Shown piece after piece: positions 4,929-5,134 of a DNA stretch of 5,134 nt (position 1 is its first letter; each line of letters opens with the position of its first letter). The stretch covers positions 12,723 through 17,856 of the forward strand of contig VAXD01000070.1 of NCBI GenBank assembly GCA_005884155.1, in the 5' to 3' direction. The notes beneath the pieces were generated by a model. The model was not told the origin of the DNA and ran no database searches. It saw only the letters and a list, made by a program, of their open reading frames with translations. A program made the translations under genes and the position numbers. Origin of the DNA: Actinomycetota bacterium. GTDB taxonomy: Bacteria; Actinomycetota; Thermoleophilia; Gaiellales; Gaiellaceae.

Positions 4929-5134
<206 letters not shown>

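Overview
The window is high-GC bacterial chromosome ending in the first ~206 nt of a 16S rRNA gene. The GC-rich codon use, the 16S 5' sequence, the boxA-type leader element and the gene order mpg - tyrS - rrn all point to the Actinomycetota. The 16S V1-V2 region looks most like the deep-branching class Thermoleophilia (Gaiella/Solirubrobacter relatives), but that placement is an impression from the sequence, not a database result.

Layout: (1) 1-372, the C-terminal end of an MFS exporter-like membrane protein, cut by the window edge. (2) 359-922, a 3-methyladenine (alkyladenine) DNA glycosylase with all key active-site residues, overlapping the MFS gene by 14 bp. (3) 897-3398 on the minus strand, a class A penicillin-binding protein (GT51 transglycosylase + transpeptidase + two PASTA repeats) that converges on the glycosylase and overlaps its tail by 26 bp. 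(4) 3336-3434, a compact divergent control region with a 13-bp perfect inverted repeat and a possible -10 box on each side. (5) 3435-4574, a full-length tyrosyl-tRNA synthetase with S4 domain, whose two class I signature motifs (HIGH and KMSKS) are both strongly altered. (6) 4571-4928, an rRNA promoter that starts inside the tyrS stop codon, followed by a ~320-nt leader with a terminator-like hairpin plus T7, a boxA antitermination element and several hairpins. (7) 4929 to the end, the 5' part of 16S rRNA.

The window combines base-excision repair, cell-wall synthesis, aminoacylation and the start of an rRNA operon. The most unusual points are the degenerate catalytic signatures of TyrRS and the terminator-like element with a competing fold lying between the rRNA promoter and boxA. 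I see no mobile element, CRISPR array, tRNA gene or defence system. Apart from these points the region looks like ordinary housekeeping chromosome.
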